64,000 nt of DNA from Holtermannia corniformis (taxonomy: Eukaryota; Basidiomycota; Tremellomycetes; Holtermanniales): positions 201,216 through 265,215 of the forward strand of contig BCIJ01000016.1 in NCBI GenBank assembly GCA_001599935.1, read 5' to 3'. Both the position numbers and the translations under genes were made by a program. The notes beneath the pieces are model-generated. The model did no database searches. It worked only from the letters and a program-made list of their open reading frames with translations, and was not told where the DNA came from. This document shows positions 22,058 through 33,008 of this stretch, in pieces. Position 1 is the stretch's first letter, and the number at the start of each line of letters is the position of its first letter.

Positions 22058-23946
22058 CTACACTTCTATGGCAACCAGCGCTTTCTCGCACAACGCGTAT
22101 ACGGTGTCCCTGCCTCCCACTCTAACCATCTTTACCCCAAGCAGTGAGCCCCTCTCTCCACCAGCAATACGCACGACGCCTTGCTGTGCTTCTGTCGAAT
22201 TCGTTGTCGCCGGTGGATAGAATATGAACACGTTCCCTGATGATGTTGCATCACCTGCCTCAAAGGCGAGAACGGTGGCGTCATGACTGTCGGATGGGCT
22301 GTGATGCACCACGGTCCGTGTCGAGCGCTTCGAACTCAGAACGAATGAAAGCGCCGGCGATGTCGAGATGTGTTGCCATTTGCGAGACGGCGTGGTCGTC
22401 GGTGCGAACAGTCCGCCATCCACCCCGGTCTTGACGATAAGGCTCGGCTTCTGGTTGGAGAGGGGAAGAGATAGTAGCCAAGCAGATTGCTTGGACCACC
22501 GGGCAACTCCATCCTTGATCTCACCGATGCTCACCTCCCGCCCGACCTTGACGCCCGAGTCTGCGCGATCGCCAAAGACGCCGCCCCCGCCGTCATCCTC
22601 GTCTTCATCGAGCTCATCCTTGAACAGCCCCGGCAGTGAGACCTCGGGTACACTCTGACCGTTCGTGTGGAATTGCGACAGGTTGTCGCGAATCGCGTCC
22701 AGTTGTTCTGTCGTAAACGTCTCGTGGACGCTGGACGTCTCTGACATGTCGTCATCGTCTTCGGTAGATGACCTGGCAAACAGTTTGGGCCATCGAACGC
22801 CGTCGTGCACTTTGGAGAGCTCGAGATCGAGCCTGCCCTCTGTGGCGAGCCACGTCCAAGTGGACTCGGACGCATCGATGGTGTCCCACCACTGACGAGG
22901 AAAAGTTGACAAGAATACGGCGTGGCTTGGACTGAGTTGCGAGATGTTCGTGACGGCGAGCGAAACTGAAGTAGCTGAAAGCGTACAGGCAATGTCTTTG
23001 GCTTGCAAGGTATGTGGTAGCGGAATAGTGATGGTCAAGGATGTCGAGGTCTGTGTCCAAGAGTACGACGGTTCCACCTTTTGGCCGACTTGGCGGTCTG
23101 CAACGTCCTCCGTAGATGGGTTGACGGCGTCGGCGGTCTCGCCTGCGTCCGATTTGAACTCGGAGCTGGAGGCAACAAGCCAGCTACCATCAGAAGATGT
23201 CGTCCATACCGGTGAATCCTCGCCCTGCAGTGTCCATACCGGCAGCAACGGTATCGGTCCGCCGGTTGAGTCGCCGGCAACGTGGACCTCGAGTAGCTCG
23301 AATGCGCGGGCGGCACGCTCGTCCGTCGGCATCGTTGTTCTGCTCAGCAAAATACGATAGCCATGCCCGGTGACATCCCGCTGAGCAGCTTGAAGAAGAA
23401 ATGGTGACGCGGACGACGAGTCACCCGCAGATAGTTCATAGTGCGCGGTGATTTGGGCGGTGAAGTTGGGAGCACCCGGCGGAGACGTGGTGAGGAGGAA
23501 GAGACTACCAGTGCCCGGAGACACGGCGACAGCAGTGTCGGACAGAAACAGAGCCGAGGGAAACTCGGATCTGATAGGGATTGTCGATATAGGGATGGGC
23601 AGTGAAACGAGTTCTGCGAATGTTGGTTCACCAGATGCCTATGTGCTATGAGCCTAGTAACAAGGCAATGTTCGTAACTCACGGCCATGATGACGCCGAT
23701 CACCTTGTATTCTTCATCGATGTAGATGAGTCTTCCGTTGTCGTCCGCGCACAAGTGGTCCCAGTGGATCCGAGCCTGCATTTCTTTGAAAGACAGCAGA
23801 TGGCCACCCTTTGTGCGGCTTTGCGTCGCACCGCTTCCAGGCAATGCGAACGCTTGCACATCTCGCTCTGGGTCCAGCGACTTGAGACGGTATGTCTCAA
23901 AGTGCGGGTGCAGTAGAGCACGCTCAGTAGGGAACAAGGAACTCAT
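22058..23946 (-). CDS. NudC/CS-domain protein, NUDCD1-like
   Basis: CDS complement(join(22058..23638,23683..23946)), 614 aa, close to the length of animal NUDCD1. The single 44-nt intron restores frame between IYIDEEYKVIGVIMA and ASGEPTFAELVSLP. A CS (p23/NudC-like) domain at about 272-350 starts SYSWTQTSTSLTITIPLP. The flanking parts resemble the beta-propeller-like halves of NUDCD1. The family acts as an Hsp90/Hsp70-linked co-chaperone for propeller proteins; function here is by homology. An acidic loop (DELDEDEDDGG) sits after the CS domain. It diverges from citrate synthase with about 410 bp between starts. Confidence 0.85.
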
Positions 23947-24356
23947 GCTGGTCCAGGCTGCGGCTTGAGCGCGAAATGAGCGGATCACCGGCCAAAGGCA
24001 TGCGCCACGTGGTCTGGCACCGTTACGGCATGCACACTGACGAAGTGGCACTCTGTGTGGCAAAATGCCCAGTGATTTTTCCTTCCTATCTCCGCGGCTT
24101 CTCGGGCATCCCTCCTTAGATACGGAGGGATGCGCGTGCAAGTGCCCTGCTTCCTTCCGATACGATCCCGTCGGACATTGGATGACCATACGCCTTGCCC
24201 GTGCGGATATGACCTTCCCAACTCCCACTGGCTACGGCGCGCCGAACATGGCCTACGAATTGCCGCAAACTTAAATACGACCGCGGTTTCGATAAAGTGG
24301 TGCGGGCGCCGTCCCCAAACAGTTCGTCACAGCGACGAGAACATCCGTGACTGAAC
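23947..24356. other. Divergent promoter, NUDCD1-like / citrate synthase
   Basis: 410 bp between the two start codons, with no supported gene. A CCACGTGG core near 24006 is the only clear palindrome. Confidence 0.45.
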
Positions 24357-26424
24357 ATGTTTGTCGCTCGCAACGCACTCCGCACCCAGGTTTGTCTCGA
24401 ACATTGGAGGTTTGATCGAGCCGGCTGACATTGCTATCTTTCACAGGCTCGCCTGCCTATCCAGGCCCGCGCATACGCCTCGGCGGCTGCCAGCCAGACG
24501 CTCAAGGAGCGCTTAGCCGAGCTCATTCCCAAGGAGATTGAAAATGTACGGCTACACAATCAGCTGAAACGATTCGTCTGACATTTCTTCCAGGTCAAGG
24601 CTGTTCGCGCGGCTCACGGCGCCAAGTCGTTCGGTCAGGTCACCGTCGACCAAGCGTGGGTAGATGGGACATTTTTGCAACTAGCTGACTCTGCGGTAGT
24701 TACGGTGGCATGCGCGGTATCCCAGGTCTCATCTGGGAGGGCTCCGTGCTCGATGCCGGTGCGTCATGCGGGTAACGGTGGCTCTCGTTTTAACGCAGCG
24801 CAGACGAGGGCATTCGTTTCCGTGGTCTTACCATCCCTGACTGCCAGGCTCAGCTTCCTACCGCCCCGGGCGGCAAGGAGCCCCTTCCTGAGGCCCTTTT
24901 CTGGCTCCTCCTGACCGGCGAGGTCCCAACCACCGAGCAGGTTCGCGGCTTGTCCGCCGAGTGGGCCGCCCGCGCCCAGCTGCCCGCCTTTGTCGAGGAG
25001 TTGATCGACCGCTGCCCGAACACCCTGCACCCCATGTCGCAGTTCTCGTTGGCCGTCACTGCTGTATGTCATCATCTGGCAACAAGCGTGAGCTCATCAC
25101 ACGCAGCTTAACCACGACTCGGCTTTCGCCAAGGCTTACTCTGAGGGTGTTCACAAGCGTGACTACTGGAAGACCACTGTGTGTAGTCTACTTGGATCGC
25201 AGCAATGCTGACGTCCCCAGTTCGATGACTCGATGGACTTGATTGCCAAGCTCCCCAACATTGCTGGCCGCATCTTCCGCAACGTGAGCAGATTACGACT
25301 CCTGCGCCGCCGTCTGACATTCTCAGGTCTTTGGTGACGGCAAGCTTCCCGCCATCGACCCCGCCAAGGACTACTCGGCCAACTTGTCGACCCTCCTCGG
25401 CTTCGGTGACAACGAGGCGTTTGTCGAGCTCATGCGCTTGTACATTACCATTCACTCGGATCACGAGGGTGGCAACGTCTCGGTGCGTGTTGCAGACCGT
25501 GTCTGTGTTGTCTCTGACACTCTCAGGCCCACACTGGTCACTTGGTTGGCTCGGCCCTCTCGGACCCCTTCCTTTCGTACGCCGCTGCCTTGAACGGTCT
25601 GGCCGGTCCTCTTCACGGGTGAGTGGCAGCTTGTGCAGTGATCATGGCTGACAGCCGTAGTCTCGCCAACCAGGAAGTCCTTCGCTGGGTCCAAAAGATG
25701 CAGGCCCAGATCGGCGAGTCGCCCTCTGACGAAAAGGTGGCCGAGTACGTCTGGTCGACCCTCAAGGGTGGCCAGGTCGTCCCTGGTTACGGCCACGCCG
25801 TCCTTCGCAAGACTGTGAGTTGCACGGCATCAATTTGGCTCTCCTAACATCTCAGGATCCGCGCTACACCGCCCAGCGCGAGTTTGCGCTCAAGCACTTG
25901 CCCGATGACCCCATGTTCAAGCTCGTCGGCCAGATTTACAAGATCGTCCCCAACATCCTCCTCGAGGCGGGCAAGGCCAAGAGTCAGTCTTTCCCAGGTC
26001 TTGAGGCCGTTTGCTGATCAGTACAGACCCGTGGCCCAACGTGGACGCCCACTCTGGTGTCCTCCTCACCTAGTAAGTCTTTCAATCCTCCGCGACAAAT
26101 TGGGGTGAAACCTCCGCGACAAATCCTTCACCCTCCTTCGACCTATACACTCTTGCTGACCACCTTCTCACCATAGCTACGGCCTTACCCAGCAGGACTT
26201 CTACACCGTCCTCTTTGGTGTCTCGCGCGCGTTCGGTGTCGCTTCGCAGCTCATCTGGGACCGTGCTCTTGGCGTGAGTCGTTTTTCCACCTCTGGGTCG
26301 TCTCTACACCCTCTCTTCGATGTCTGGATGTGTTCTGACGCTCTCTGGCGCTCTGTAGATGCCTCTTGAACGCCCGAAGAGTTCAAGTACGGCGTGCGTG
26401 AAGGCTCGGTTCGAGGGCAAATGA
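24357..26424 (+). CDS. CIT1: Citrate synthase, mitochondrial
   Basis: CDS join(24357..24389,24447..24545,24594..24655,24700..24758,24804..25063,25107..25178,25221..25283,25327..25482,25527..25618,25661..25814,25856..25982,26027..26072,26177..26273,26359..26424), fourteen exons, 461 aa. It condenses oxaloacetate and acetyl-CoA, the first TCA-cycle step. The N-terminus [20 protein letters not shown] is basic, hydroxylated and lacks acids, as in matrix targeting peptides. Catalytic residues are visible in [23 protein letters not shown] and [25 protein letters not shown] is also typical. A peroxisomal isoform is unlikely because no SKL-type end is present. The last two introns (104 and 85 nt) are the longest. 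The former contains a duplicated 14-bp CCTCCGCGACAAAT. Confidence 0.95.
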
Positions 26425-26960
26425 CTATTGTAAGGACCTGCCGCCCACGGTCGTCGCGAGGAGAAAAAGTTAGCAGACGTAGGCTTGCTTCGGTACGCTT
26501 TCTTGCGCTATGTATACTCTCTCGCTTCGCTATGAGCTTGTGCTCTTGGACAGCCGGCACGAGCTGGCTATCGCGGTACTCGGAACAGTGGGTTGGCAAG
26601 GATTAGATACACGGTGCATAGCATTTGCTGTGAACACGTCTTCCGCGCCCATTTGCCAGCCGATCATGCGTCTCCCAACAGCAGCGTCCGACTCAACGGG
26701 CGACTCCATCGAGGACTATTTAGTGAGCTCGGCTGCGGCAAACGCGAATCGGTCAGTGGCCATCTCATCGCCCAACCGCGGCGGTTGATGGCAGCGACAG
26801 ATTGAGCTGTTCAAGGCCCGAGCTATGTATTGATGTTGAATAGTTTACAAGACTTGGCATTACCCGCACGAGCCCATGGACACAGTTCTATAGACGGTAT
26901 CGGTGCGAAGTCATCAAGTGGGCACTCGTGCATGACGTCTATTTGGCCCTTTGCTTGCCC
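26425..26960. other. 536-bp region between converging genes
   Basis: 3' flank of citrate synthase and of the 169-aa gene. The plus frame at 26510-26788 is open but shows no recognisable content, so I do not call it a gene. Confidence 0.4.
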
Positions 26961-27688
26961 TTAGACAGCTCTGGAGACTTTCCGAAAGCGTCCATGACCG
27001 TCAGATAGATACGCCTCGATGGCCTCTTCAGACGAGTCGGATTTCAGTGCGTTGGCCATCCATGACTCAAAAACTGAAGAAATCTCAGTCGCGAGTTTTG
27101 ACCTTGACGATGCGGTACTCACGAATGTTGCACTTGTTTGCATCAAACTCCTCGATGGACGCCGGTTGCGGCTGGCTCCAGCCCAGCGTCATGTTCTCGC
27201 CGTGGATGTTGTGACCAATCGACAAGGACGACATGCGGCGACTAAGGGGTGTCAGCGGAGTTGATGATCTCCTTGCTCAACGTACTTGGTGGAACTCAGA
27301 GGGATGCCAGACATTTTGCGCAATGCGTGAGGTACTGGACTAACGGTCAGCACTGTGCAAGTCTGGTCAACACCACACTGACAAGAGTCTCAAACGTGAC
27401 CGTGATCTCGGTGTCATGCTTTCTGTTGCACTTGAGAGTCAATCGGCTTTGACGATCAGTGTACACGGAACGGATGTAGGGGAATGTCCATCGCTGTACC
27501 GTATCAGAAGTGCAGGTCGCATGCATGCAGTCGAATTACCTGATAATCGTCTGTGCGTGATCAGTCTGGAGCACGGCACAGAGAGTGATGACCGAGACAC
27601 GGCCTACCTCGCCCTGCTTGACCTCGACAGCGGCACTCTTGACGGGCCCATCCCACACGTCGAGCACGATATCACTCGAACTACTCAT
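26961..27688 (-). CDS. Uncharacterised 169-aa protein
   Basis: CDS complement(join(26961..27073,27123..27241,27286..27339,27383..27430,27467..27493,27540..27688)), six exons. All five introns (36-49 nt) have GT...AG with CTGA-type branch sites and phases that agree throughout. The first exon (DIVLDVWDGPVK, GRVSVITLCAVLQTD) and the last (LFESWMANALKSDSSEEAIE) look convincingly coding. I do not recognise the family, and there is no signal peptide. One uncertainty: between 27383 and 27493 another frame also reads well (RWTFPYIRSVYTDRQ) but cannot be joined in phase to its neighbours. The middle of the protein is therefore the least certain part. Confidence 0.55.
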
Positions 27689-27918
27689 CGTACACCTCGA
27701 CCGATGAGCTCGCGCCCACTGAGCTGCCACACAAACGCGTCGTCCGCAAACGCGTCGTCCGGTGTTTATCGGTGTCTCGGTGGCAAACCCCTGGTGGGGG
27801 GTGAGAAGCACTTGACCCTCGTCCGCCTCGCGCGCTGGACCTCCTCGACGCAATCACGGTTGACGTCCCTCTTGGCTTCGACGTCCTCTTCTTGCTGGAC
27901 CGATCAACGGCGCTACTG

Positions 27919-28843
27919 ATGCAGGGTGCGAGTGCTGTCAGGTTGATCTTGAGCCCGACTGATGTTGCCATCACAGGGCATCCCTTTCAAGCGACCGAAG
28001 TATACCAGATCGCTCGCAGTCGATGGGAGGATGAAGAAGACGGATTCGAGACCTACGAGAGGGTATCGGCGGAGGACCGGGCGGTGGCCGAGGCGACGGA
28101 TCGACGGCTGCAGAGGCTCGGGGCAATGCTCTTCCGGGCCCGGATGGACGCGCTCGCGGCAGCGGACGAGGCTAACGGAGAGGAGGACGAGACGAGCTCG
28201 GCCTCAAGCCAGAGCAGCAGCCTCTCGCCAGGCCGCTATCGAGCTAGCACCGCGCCGCTCATCGTGATGCCTCGGTTCGAGGCTTATGCTGGTCAGTTGA
28301 ATCGACTCCACGACATATCGTCTGGGACTGACCTCGAGCAGGACCGGCAGACGATGAGGACGGAGACAGCGAGGGGCGTGAGTCGAGCAGTCACTACTCG
28401 AGTTTGAACGTGACTGACGTGCGCGGGACCAGTGAACGGCGAGGAGGGCCTTGGAGGCGTTGCAGTTGAGTCGGGCATCGTAGAAGTGCCAAGCGACCAA
28501 ACCTAGACAAAGGGGATCGCAGGTGCGTCTGCACATGCAGTATTCACTCTCATCACTCTCACTGATCGATCTGTGCCAGTGAGTGCCGAGGTGGAAGACG
28601 GTGGCCCAGGCGGGGCCGTCGACAACGTCGAGGAGGGTGGCGAGGAGGCGGATATGGAGATCAAGGACGATGCGACCGAGTCGGAGTCGGGTGAGTCCCA
28701 CCGAATCCTCCTGTCTGACGCGCCTGACAAGCCCGACAGTATCGTCAAGCCCGTCATATAGTCTATATGCTTCCCGAGAGTCAGTTGAAGGGAGCCAAAC
28801 GAGGCCGTGGGACTGGCCAGAGCTTCCCAAGAAGGGGTGGTGA
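27919..28843 (+). CDS. Uncharacterised acidic protein, exon structure uncertain
   Basis: Best partial model: exons 27919..27925, 27977..28291, 28342..28377, 28433 onward, about 28567..28694 and 28744..28843. The large exon encodes HPFQATEVYQIARSRWEDEE and a charged helical stretch, followed by Ser- and Glu/Asp-rich exons and an end in WDWPELPKKGW. Splice sites and phases agree except that the fourth exon meets an in-frame TAG at 28504-28506, 18 nt before the next donor. An alternative 5' end at ATG 27703 is possible, but it would start 14 bp from the divergent neighbour's ATG. Family unknown. Treat the boundaries as provisional. Confidence 0.3.
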
Positions 28844-29357
28844 CATGCAATTGGATTATGACACTATGTAATGCGAAACACTCGCTCGCGACGTTTCACG
28901 CTGGCTGACCCCATATCCCAAACGCCGACAAGCAGGGCGGAAGCAAAACGCCGATCGGTTACTCTGGCGATGGCAAGCGGTACACGCAAACAACGACAAC
29001 GGGATCCATGCATCGATCACAGTGCGGTGCTTGCCATGGGTACTGCTTTAGAATGGCACTGCTGAATCTACCTCGTGTTGGTGTCAGATTTCCGTGCTGT
29101 TTGCATCACAGGGTGCTGCCCCGGAAAGCTCGATTGAATCGGGTTGGAACTGCCTGTTGCGGCGGTCGGACCCCAGAGTCGGTACGTCGTCATCCCTTAA
29201 TCGGATCAGCTCTGGTACATATCCCCCGTGGATGCCGCAACCCGCCCGGCTCAGCGTCGCCAGATGCAGAACGCGCTCAGAGGTAAAAAGTTGGGTTCGA
29301 TGAGGGTGATGCATGTCCTGGGTCTGTCCCCGGTGGGCTATATGTAACGAGACACGA
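28844..29357. other. 514-bp intergenic region
   Basis: Between the acidic-protein gene and the Ser/Pro-rich gene. Only short overlapping frames on both strands; nothing supported. It presumably contains the promoter of the gene starting at 29358. Confidence 0.4.
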
Positions 29358-30924
29358 ATGTCTCAGCTTCATTATCAGCATCGCCGCAGCATGAAAGCAG
29401 GTCATCGTGCTCGCAGTGCGTCTGTAAGCAACGATCACCGTCCTCCCCTCGACGACACGGCCATGGGCTTGAGCTGGTTCTCTCGCCGTCGCCACAAGTC
29501 GCAAACTGCACCGCTCACACAGCGCTCGACACTGTCCCTTGCCATCCGAACCGACCCGTCCACAACATCCAGCGTGTTTCACGATCAACACTGGGCGCCG
29601 TCACTGCCCAACCCATCTTTTCTCACCCTTGCTACCTTTGACGAGCCAAAGCGACGCCGTTCGCGCCCACAGTCAACGTGGGAACTCGCCTTTGACAGCA
29701 TCTTTCAAGACTCTCGTGCGCAGGCCGCCCCGGGCTCTACAGATCAGTTTGGATCGTACGAATTTCCAGCCATGACCGAGGCTAGCCAGGTCAGTTGTGC
29801 TCCTGTCGAGATTGCCGACTGCTCTGTGCCGAATCTTGCACAGCTCCCATCAATCCATGTGGCAATCCGAGCTGACCTTGTTTGTCTTAGCATCCACCTT
29901 GCATCCCGCCACGATCCCCCTACCGCGGTACGGCTGCTGTTGCGACCGCCCGCCTCCGTGATCCGTCCGCGAGGTCACGGCCGATGACGAGGCCGGACGT
30001 GCAGGATCGGTGCTCGTCGCTCATCTCGCTGTCCAAGCTGCAGAACGACTCGGGCATGGACCACACTCCATCGTTGTCATCTGCGTCCTCGACGTCCGGC
30101 GAAGGCTATGACGGCCCAGGCTCTCCCCGCTCGATCCATACCGCGCCGCAGCGACGTTCGGGGCTGTGGTCCAAGAAGGAGAGCAAGCAACGGGCAGACC
30201 TGAGCATAGACATGGTCAAGGTCCGAGATGGTGTGGCCAAACGCAACAGTTCTAGCGGTGTGTACACTCGTGAGTAGAGGCCTTTCTTGGTTTCCACGAC
30301 TAACGAGGCATAGCAACGACGTTTCCTGGTCCCTCTGGCCCTCATCCGTCACACTACCCATCAAAGGTCTACACTCCGTCAGGCTACAACCTGTACCCAC
30401 TCTCGCCCGCACCTTCTGCACACGAGCGATCCGTGTCGCAACCCCGCGAGCACCTTTCTCCAAACTCGGCCACTGCAGGCAAGATGGCCACGTCGGTCTT
30501 GGGTCGAGCGCAGGACGCTGCCCTGACAGGCTGGAGGCGGTTGTCATCCCGCAATCAACCAGCAACACCGACGACACCGGGCACGCCGCTCAGCTATCAG
30601 ACGGCCTCGTCACGGACAGACTCGTACTTTCCGCACACGCCATCGTCCTCCGACGCGGGCCATGGCTCACCGTATCGCCAAAGCCGCTTTGCCGATACAC
30701 AGGCGACACTCGCACAGTATCGGACTGATTCCGACCTGTTCGCGCCGGCCACGACGCCAACCGCCCTCGGCAAGCACGCCACCAGTCTCGGTCTCGAGGA
30801 CGTGTCACCACCAGACTCGCTTGCTCAGGTCAGCAAGGGAACGCGCCGTAAGCCGGTCCCTCGGCTCGTCAAGGACGAGCAAGACATCGGCGACGATCTG
30901 GAACGTGTCCAGCTCAGCGCCTGA
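29358..30924 (+). CDS. Uncharacterised Ser/Pro-rich disordered protein, 473 aa
   Basis: CDS join(29358..29789,29891..30269,30314..30924). The N-terminal 140 residues are basic and contain GLSWFSRRRHKSQ and STWELAFDSIFQD. The rest is dominated by Ser, Thr, Pro, Arg and Tyr (SLSSASSTSGEGYDGPGSP, FPHTPSSSDAGHGSPY), with many SP/TP sites that could be phosphorylated. The first intron (29790-29890, 101 nt) might instead be two introns around a 15-nt in-phase exon at 29844-29858. No domain, signal peptide or membrane segment is seen and I do not recognise the family. A start a few codons later (MKAGHRARS) is also possible. Confidence 0.6.
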
Positions 30925-31031
30925 TCCATCTCAGTCGTGTTGTATACTTGTGCATGTTGTTCTAGCCATGCTCGCATCACGTACATACATCAACATCGCC
31001 AATCACAGCGTAATCTTACACCACGGCGTGC

Positions 31032-32778
31032 CTACTCCCAATCCGAGTCATCGTCCGATTCGTCCTGCTTCTTGACCTTTGCAGCTGTAGCCTTTGCTGG
31101 CGGGTCGCTCACGACGTCGTAGCTCTCTTCCGAGTCGCGCGGGCTCGTATTATCCGACGCCGCGGCGCGCTGGGCAACGCTCGGCATCTTGTCTACGGCG
31201 GGAGCTGTCGGCGTCCTAGACGATTCATCCGCAGCCTTGACAGCCGTTGGGCTCGTCGTCGACTCGGAGTCGTCATTGTCGTCCCAGCTAAAGTCGTCGT
31301 CGGCAGATGACGGAGCTGGTTCTGCTTGCATCAGCGAGATCCCGCGAGCGCGCTCGTACCAACCCTCGAGCAACTTTCTACGCTTCTCCTCTTCCTTCTC
31401 GATCGATGACTTGTGGAAAAAATATCGCTTCCAAAACTCGTCGGCGGTCAGCTGTGAAGGTACTGCAGTTGTCAGTACACACGGCAGAGTGACTCGCGAC
31501 ACTCACCAAGCTTGTCCCGCGACGCTTTGAGCTCTTCTACATCCTTGCCGTCCGGGCCGAGCTCGTTCCAGATCTCGGTTTGGACAGTTTCACCGTCTAC
31601 GCCGCCACGGGCGTCAATCTGCTCGGCAACGAACGCAGTGTACGCCTCGCGTCGTTCCTTGGTCTCATCTTCGCCAGCTGGGTTGACGAGCAAGAGGTCC
31701 ATGTCGGACCGGAGCCGTCGCAGCAGCGCGTCCTTGCGCATCGTGGCCCTGTCAGCCGGAGTAGCCGATTGAGAGCCAAAGAGCTGGGTCGCAGACGACC
31801 ACCGGTCTGCGTCCTCGCCCGACTTGGCCGGTGATGCCGATGTCGGTGTCGAGGTTGAGAACGCGTACATGTCGCTGCCATCCCAGACGACGCCAGGTCG
31901 GCTCTCACCTTCCTGCGGCGGAACGACTTTGACCGCCTCCTTGACCCACTCGCCAGCCTCACTGATCAGACCTTCAGACTTTTTGAGGTACTCTTCCGCT
32001 AGCTTCTCGGCCTGCTTCAAGCTGAGGTCAAAGTTCTCGCGAGCACTCGCGAGATGAAGGTTCTGAGCCAGAGTCTGGCGCAGTCGTGTCGGGTTGGTAG
32101 GAAGGTTCGGGTGCGCCTCAAGAGTCGTCTGTAATGTGTGCTGTAGATTCGCCTGGATAGCGTGAGAGGTGGACGACAACTTGGCAAAGAGGTTGGTGGC
32201 GGCCGCGGTTGCCGTTCCCGCAGCGGGGTTTGACGCGGGCTCGACCTCGCGCGCCTTGCCTTTGTCCGTCGACGATAGCTCGGCTGATCCCGCTTCCGGC
32301 GCAGCGGCGTCTTTGTCTTTGCGGACGACTTCTACCGACTGAGTCTGCAGCCGCGTGTACTCTTCTTTAGCCTGCTTGACCGTCTTGTCGAGGTCTTGAC
32401 GAGCCGCTTGAAGTGCCGATGCCCCCTGATGATATCAGTCGAGACCCAGAACGATACCAGATGACCTGCCTGCTTCTTGGCCAGACCCCAGAACCCGCTA
32501 CCCCATGTTGAGAGCTGGTTGACTACCTGGCCTACCTCCTCCTCGAGCGACCCCTGATACAGCCCGTGCTGCTGTGCGCGCGCAAGGCCCTCGGCGGCAG
32601 TGGCTGGAGCTGCCTGTTCAGCCGCATTCTTACCCTCGGGTTCCAGAGTGCTGACAGACGAAGACGCTGAAGCCTCGCCTGCCGCCAAAGGGGATGTCGA
32701 AGTCGCGGTGGCGGTCGTGGGAACCGGCGAGTCGGGACGCGAAGCCTGACCAAACGTCAGGCCAGACTGTTGCTCCAT
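31032..32778 (-). CDS. BSD-domain protein, Dos2-like
   Basis: CDS complement(join(31032..31462,31507..32425,32470..32778)), 552 aa. A Ser/Ala-rich start is followed by coiled helical segments (about 185-300). A BSD domain lies at about 360-425, with AYTAFVAEQID and the signature LTADEFWKRYFFHKSSIE. The C-terminal tail is acidic and Ser-rich and ends DESDDDSDWE. This architecture is that of yeast Dos2 and related BSD proteins. Their molecular role is poorly defined, and links to ubiquitin and chromatin silencing come from other species. The first intron (32426-32469) appears to begin with GC (CAG|GCAGGT), because the GT three bases further on would break the frame. It shares a 230-bp divergent promoter with TAF1. 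Confidence 0.8.
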
Positions 32779-32930
32779 TTAGGTTGTGGTTGTTCTGCTT
32801 ATCCCTCTGCAGCCTCCCCGCAGGTCGATGAACCAACTACGAGCTGTATGACAGCGCTATCGACAGACAGCAACGGGGAGGCTTCGACTTGGGACGAGCC
32901 TATACGGTGCGGTATAGGCCCCTGAGTAGA

Positions 32931-32938
32931 TCACGTGA
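32931..32938. promoter_or_regulatory. TCACGTGA palindrome, Dos2-like/TAF1 divergent promoter
   Basis: Sits 153 bp upstream of the Dos2-like ATG and 71 bp upstream of the TAF1 ATG, in the only gap between the two genes. Being palindromic it could serve both directions. Confidence 0.45.
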
Positions 32939-33008
32939 CTACAGTAGGCTCGCGGTCTTCTCGGACGCAGCTCAGCCGTCACCGCGACAGCACCAGGTCA
33001 CCGCCGCA

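Noticed and set aside
26510..26788. 92-codon plus-strand frame downstream of citrate synthase
   Set aside because: No motif, no intron support, and it lies in the 3' flank of two converging genes.
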